A stretch of DNA of 10,215 bases, taken from positions 1-10,215 of the forward strand of contig JAURLR010000195.1 in the NCBI GenBank assembly GCA_030831135.1, read 5' to 3'. The notes beneath the pieces were generated by a model. The model was not told where the DNA came from. It worked only from the letters and a program-made list of their open reading frames with translations, and ran no database searches. The position numbers and the translations under genes are program-made. This document shows, one piece after another, positions 6,788 to 10,215 of the stretch. The stretch comes from Alphaproteobacteria bacterium (GTDB lineage: Bacteria; Pseudomonadota; Alphaproteobacteria; UBA6615). Every line of letters starts with the position of its first letter. The first letter of the stretch is position 1.

Positions 6788-7372
6788 CTAGAGCTTTCCG
6801 CTCGCGATGTGGCGAGACGCGCTGGCCTGTTGTTCCAGCGCGTCGAGCGCCGCTTCGGGCGTGTCGACATAGGTCGCAAGCGCGGAGTCCGCGGTGCGGG
6901 CGTATTTGGCATCGACCAGGTCCTGGATCAGCGCCTCAAGACCGTTCCAGAAGCCGTCCGTATTCAGGATGACGATGGGCTTGGCGTGCAGCTTCAGCTT
7001 GCGCCAGGTCAGCATTTCGAAGAACTCCTCCAGCGTCCCGAGGCCGCCAGGCAGGATCAGAAAACCGTCGGAAAGTTCGGCCATGCGCGCCTTGCGCTCA
7101 TGCATGGAGCCGACGACTTCCAGGCTTGTAATCGCGGAATGCCCGGCTTCCTGATGCATCAGGAAGTCCGGAATGATCCCGGTGACCTGTCCGCCGCCGC
7201 GCATGACCGCATCAGCGATGGTGCCCATGACACCAACACCGCCACCGCCATAGACCAGCCCGATCTGGCGTTCCGCCATCATGCTTCCCAGCGCGATGGC
7301 CATGTCTCGATGGGATTCCGGCCCGTCATTCGAGGAGCCGCAATAGACACAGAGGGATGAGAGATTTGGCAT
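6788..7372 (-). CDS. LOG/TIGR00730-family Rossmann-fold phosphoribohydrolase
   Basis: A 194-residue cytoplasmic enzyme of the 'lysine decarboxylase-like' LOG family, named for the plant LONELY GUY enzyme. These proteins hydrolyse nucleoside 5'-monophosphates (cytokinin riboside monophosphates or AMP) to the base plus ribose 5-phosphate; older 'lysine decarboxylase' labels are wrong. Seen motifs: N-terminal strand LCVYCGSS (7-14), nucleotide-binding loop YGGGGVGVMG (41-50), MHERKARM (90-97) with the conserved Arg, and the hallmark PGGLGTLEE (108-116). Length and motif spacing fit the family and no key residue is missing. The ATG at 7372 starts right before the conserved core; an AAAGGA lies 11 bases upstream, and a TTG at 7396 upstream of that site is rejected. 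Its stop lies only four bases from the stop of the convergent neighbour. True substrate, AMP or cytokinin-like, cannot be told from sequence. Confidence 0.94.
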   Translation of the reverse strand: MPNLSSLCVYCGSSNDGPESHRDMAIALGSMMAERQIGLVYGGGGVGVMGTIADAVMRGGGQVTGIIPDFLMHQEAGHSAITSLEVVGSMHERKARMAELSDGFLILPGGLGTLEEFFEMLTWRKLKLHAKPIVILNTDGFWNGLEALIQDLVDAKYARTADSALATYVDTPEAALDALEQQASASRHIASGKL

Positions 7373-7469
7373 GGTGTGAAACGTCCTTTCAAGCAAGTGG
7401 GCTTTGATTGCTAAGAATCATGCCCCGTAATACGTTGTTCATATAACAGGACTTTTCCGGGTTGGGCTT
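7373..7469. promoter_or_regulatory. Divergent intergenic region, LOG-like gene / LysM gene
   Basis: These 97 bases must hold promoters for both flanking genes. TATAAC at 7442-7447 is a possible -10 element for the LysM gene, giving a leader of only about 16 bases; no good -35 lies at standard spacing. A GAATC (GANTC-type) site is at 7415-7419. The ribosome site of the LOG-like gene (AAAGGA on the minus strand) is at 7384-7389. Confidence 0.4.
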
Positions 7470-8444
7470 GTGAACCGTTCTTTCGTCTATGGTGGCGTCG
7501 CCGTACTGATAATCGCAGCGATTATCGGAGCCTACTTGTTTTTGCAGCTCCCCAAACCCGATGCGCCGATGGCCTCGGTACCGCCTGCCGAAACTGCGGC
7601 ATCGGGGGCTGATGCCGAAACAGGGGCTCCACCAGAAACCGCGCCGGAAACGATTGCCCCCTCGTTCGATGTCGTCCGTGTCGACGAGAACGGGAATGTC
7701 GTCATTGCGGGACGCGCCACGCCGGGATGCGTGATTGTTGTGCGTGAGGGTGACGTCGAAATCGGTCGGGTCAAGGCCGACGCGGCGGGAGAATGGGTGC
7801 TCGTGCCCGAGGAGCCGCTGGCTGCCGGCGAACGCCAGTTGTCCCTGTTCGCCGAGTGCGAGGGTGCCGATCCGGTTCAGGCCGATCGTGTGATCGCACT
7901 GGTCGTTCCCGAACGCGACGGTGCCGTGGTTGCCGTGGCCGTGCCCCGGGATGGTGAAGGCGCTGCAGAAGTGCTCCAGCGCCCGGGGATGGATGGAGCC
8001 CCCGTCGCGGTCGGCGCCGTGGACTATGACGATGAAGGCAGGACCACATTGTCCGGGATTGCAGCCCCCAACAGCACGGTGCGCCTGTATCTCGACAATG
8101 AGCTTGTCGGGACGACCCAGGCGGATGAATCGGGCCGCTGGTCGTTGACACTGGACCGCAACGTGCCCGAGGGGTCTTATAATCTGCGCGTCGATCAGGT
8201 GGATGACAGCGGACAGGTCGTGGTGCGTTCAGAGATTCCCTTCATGCGTGCTGCCCCGCTGCGTGACTTGCCACCCGGGCGCATCGTGATCATCCAGCCC
8301 GGCGACCATTTGTGGCGTCTTGCGCGCCAGCGTTACGGTTCAGGATTTCAGTACACGCTGATTTTTGAAGCCAACAAGGATCAGAGTCGGGATCCGGACC
8401 TGATCTATCCGGGGCAGGTTTTTACCCTGCCATCGGTCAACTAG
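7470..8444 (+). CDS. Membrane-anchored protein with two Ig-like domains and C-terminal LysM
   Basis: A 324-residue envelope protein, probably binding peptidoglycan. Order: an N-terminal membrane anchor (about 7-26, GGVAVLIIAAIIGAYLFL), a Pro/Ala/Glu-rich linker (about 28-64), a first Ig-like beta domain (about 65-147, with ENGNVVIAGRATPG), a second (about 178-258, with DDEGRTTLSGIAAPNSTVRL), and a LysM domain at the end (about 272-322, IIQPGDHLWRLARQRYG to YPGQVFTLP). The two beta domains share the pattern G-x-A-x-P-x-x-x-V ... G-x-W, so they look like diverged duplicates. Domain 1 has the only cysteines, C87 and C130, which could form a periplasmic disulfide. The start is a GTG at 7470; the frame closes shortly upstream, no in-frame alternative is better, and the ribosome site is weak. 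Role in the cell wall is inferred from LysM; no partner gene is adjacent. Confidence 0.9.
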   Translation: MNRSFVYGGVAVLIIAAIIGAYLFLQLPKPDAPMASVPPAETAASGADAETGAPPETAPETIAPSFDVVRVDENGNVVIAGRATPGCVIVVREGDVEIGRVKADAAGEWVLVPEEPLAAGERQLSLFAECEGADPVQADRVIALVVPERDGAVVAVAVPRDGEGAAEVLQRPGMDGAPVAVGAVDYDDEGRTTLSGIAAPNSTVRLYLDNELVGTTQADESGRWSLTLDRNVPEGSYNLRVDQVDDSGQVVVRSEIPFMRAAPLRDLPPGRIVIIQPGDHLWRLARQRYGSGFQYTLIFEANKDQSRDPDLIYPGQVFTLPSVN

Positions 8445-8475
8445 TCTTCAGCACGCATGATCTGATCTGTCGGGT

Positions 8476-10215
8476 TTATTCCGCCGGGGCCTTCGCGGCT
8501 CCGGGAGTTTTTGGCTGGCCGGTAGAGCGTGCGGCACGCCAGGTGATGAAATTCTCTCGTGCCATGAGCGCGCTGGGGGTGATGAGCAGCGTCAGCACCG
8601 TTGCAAAAGACAGACCGGCAACGATCGCCGTCGAGAGCTGAACCCACCATTGGTTCGAGGGGGCGCCAAGGCTGACCTCCCGGCTGACAAAGTCGATGTT
8701 GATCTGGAGAACCATGGGGAGAAGCCCCAGCACCGTGGTGATCGTGGTCAGCGCGACCGGTCGCAGACGCTGTGCGCCGGTCAGCAATATCGCGTCGCGC
8801 GGACTTCGCATCTCCTTTCGCAATCGGTCGAAGGTGTCGATCAGAACGATGTTGTTGTTCACCACGATACCGGCAAGCGCGATCACGCCGATTCCGCTCA
8901 TGACGATCCCGAAGGGCTGCCCGACAATCAGCAGCCCCAGCATGACGCCAATGGTCGACATGATGACCGAAGTCAGGATCAGCAACGCGGAGTAGAAGCT
9001 GTTGAACTGGGTGACCAGAATGATCGCCATCATGAACAGGGCCACACCGAAAGCCTTCATGAGAAAGGACTGCGCGGCTTTCTGCTCTTCGTCCTCGCCG
9101 CGGAATTCCACGTCGACCCGGGGGTCGAGATTGGCAGTCTTCAGCCAGGTTCGAATCTGCTGAACCAGATCGTCAGCCAGAACGCCCGGCAGCACATCGG
9201 CGCGGACGGTCATCACGCGGACGGAGTCGACCCGGTTGAGTTGGCCGGTCTGCAGCTTGGCGGTACGGGTCACGAAATTGCTGATCGGCACCATGCCTTC
9301 GGCTGTCTGGATACGGATTTCGTCAAGCTGCGCGATGGTTCGATCGCTGATCGGATACCGGGCGACGATATCGATTTCCTCGTCGCTGTCATCGGGGCGA
9401 TAGTCGGTGACCTTCATGCCGTTGGTCACGAACTTGATGGCATTGCCGATCATGGCGACATCGGCCCCGAATTTGGCGGCCTCGGCCCGGTCGACGGCAA
9501 TTTCCCATTCGATTCCGGGCAAGGGACGGCTGTCCTCGATATCCTTGAGGCCGGATATTCCGTTCATGAAAGTGCGGAGTTTGGCGATTTCGGCTTCGAG
9601 GATGTCGGGGTTGCGCGAGCTGAGTTGCACCTGAACCGGTTTGCCGACGGGCGGTCCGGCTTCTTCCCGACGGGTCTCCACGAAGATCCCGGCGAGGTCG
9701 CTGCTGCGCGAAATCACATCTGCGAGGATGACATCGGCCGAACGCCGCTGGTCCCATTCGGTGAATTCCAGGTTGATCGTGCCGATGACGTCCTCGGCAT
9801 CCTCGTCGCGAATGGGCAGGTTGCCCGACAGCGAATAGATCGAATCAAATTCCCCACGCTCCCTCTGAAGCTGGAGGATGCGATCTTCGACTTCCCCGAC
9901 AATCGCATTCTTCTCAGCCACGGACAGATTGCCGCGTGCGTGAATCTGTATTGCCGCCTGCTCGGGTTCGACCTTGGGAAAGAACTCAACGCCCTTGCCC
10001 AGAACCCCGTACGCCATCCACGACCCCACCAGAACCGCAAATGCACAGACAAGCGCTATGGCGGGTCGCCGCAGGACGGTATCAAGCACACGAACATAGA
10101 GTCCGGTCGGGCCCTTGATCTTCGCGATATCGAACTCATCTTCACCCGACAGGATCGCGGTCTGGGAATCGTCTGTGTCCGGCTTTGCCGCAGTGATGCG
10201 ATCCACAACCCGGAC
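8476..10215 (-). CDS. RND-superfamily efflux permease, C-terminal half (5' end outside window)
   Basis: The frame is open to the right edge, where the residues read VRVVDRITAAK, so a GTG there is internal and not the start. The 579 residues in view equal the second half of an RND pump (usually about 1,030-1,050): a cytoplasmic linker, membrane segment TM7 (PAIALVCAFAVLVGSWMAYG), a large periplasmic porter/docking loop beginning GVEFFPKVEPEQAAIQIHA, then TM8 (FGVALFMMAIILVTQF), TM9, TM10 (GIGVIALAGIVVNNNIVLID), TM11 (RPVALTTITTVLGLLPM) and TM12. It is an inner-membrane, proton-driven exporter working with a periplasmic adaptor and outer-membrane channel, presumably encoded to the right. TM10 has Asn where AcrB has the relay residue K940. 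Substrate cannot be told; the TM4 relay residues lie outside the window. It converges on the LysM gene across 31 bases. Confidence 0.95.
   Translation of the reverse strand, partial: VRVVDRITAAKPDTDDSQTAILSGEDEFDIAKIKGPTGLYVRVLDTVLRRPAIALVCAFAVLVGSWMAYGVLGKGVEFFPKVEPEQAAIQIHARGNLSVAEKNAIVGEVEDRILQLQRERGEFDSIYSLSGNLPIRDEDAEDVIGTINLEFTEWDQRRSADVILADVISRSSDLAGIFVETRREEAGPPVGKPVQVQLSSRNPDILEAEIAKLRTFMNGISGLKDIEDSRPLPGIEWEIAVDRAEAAKFGADVAMIGNAIKFVTNGMKVTDYRPDDSDEEIDIVARYPISDRTIAQLDEIRIQTAEGMVPISNFVTRTAKLQTGQLNRVDSVRVMTVRADVLPGVLADDLVQQIRTWLKTANLDPRVDVEFRGEDEEQKAAQSFLMKAFGVALFMMAIILVTQFNSFYSALLILTSVIMSTIGVMLGLLIVGQPFGIVMSGIGVIALAGIVVNNNIVLIDTFDRLRKEMRSPRDAILLTGAQRLRPVALTTITTVLGLLPMVLQINIDFVSREVSLGAPSNQWWVQLSTAIVAGLSFATVLTLLITPSALMARENFITWRAARSTGQPKTPGAAKAPAE

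Noticed and set aside
5950..6912. 320-codon minus-strand open frame opposite the 456-residue gene and the end of the LOG-like gene
   Set aside because: It runs over the end of a firmly identified gene in another frame and shows no plausible start signal. The plus-strand frame has the better ribosome site and protein-like composition.

Overview
The window is GC-rich, densely coded bacterial chromosome with eight genes that have both ends in view or nearly so, and a gene running off each edge. Codon use, an ECF sigma/anti-sigma pair of proteobacterial type, the MoxR/CoxE-type VWA pair and CcrM-type GANTC sites in two intergenic gaps suggest an alphaproteobacterium. A Maricaulales/Hyphomonadaceae-like or related marine lineage is a guess; nothing in the window proves the taxon. 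I see no tRNA, rRNA, insertion sequence, phage gene or CRISPR array.

Left block (2-3520, + strand): the C-terminal half of alanyl-tRNA synthetase (alaS) is followed closely by a MoxR-type AAA+ ATPase (1459-2310) and a CoxE-like von Willebrand factor A protein (2339-3520). The 23- and 28-base gaps, each with a Shine-Dalgarno sequence, suggest one transcription unit. The ATPase and VWA protein probably act together as a chaperone-like remodelling or metal-insertion pair with an unknown client.

Middle block (3521-5236, + strand): a 115-base gap contains a perfect inverted repeat. Then come a secreted methionine/lysine-rich MXKDX-repeat peptide (3636-3893), an ECF sigma factor (3933-4448) and its membrane anti-sigma factor (4445-5236), the last two overlapping by four bases. 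This looks like a small envelope-stress module. By analogy with the methionine-rich peptide MrpX controlled by SigF/NrsF in Azospira, the peptide may be a sacrificial oxidant scavenger; metal binding is the main alternative.

Right block: a 456-residue soluble protein of a family I do not recognise (5413-6783, +) converges on a LOG/TIGR00730-type phosphoribohydrolase (6788-7372, -). Divergent from the latter is a membrane-anchored protein with two Ig-like domains and a C-terminal LysM domain (7470-8444, +). That gene converges on the C-terminal half of an RND-superfamily efflux permease (8476 to the right edge, -).

The most interesting parts are the methionine-rich peptide with its sigma/anti-sigma pair, the palindrome before it, and the unassigned 456-residue protein. 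No gap between genes exceeds about 180 bases.
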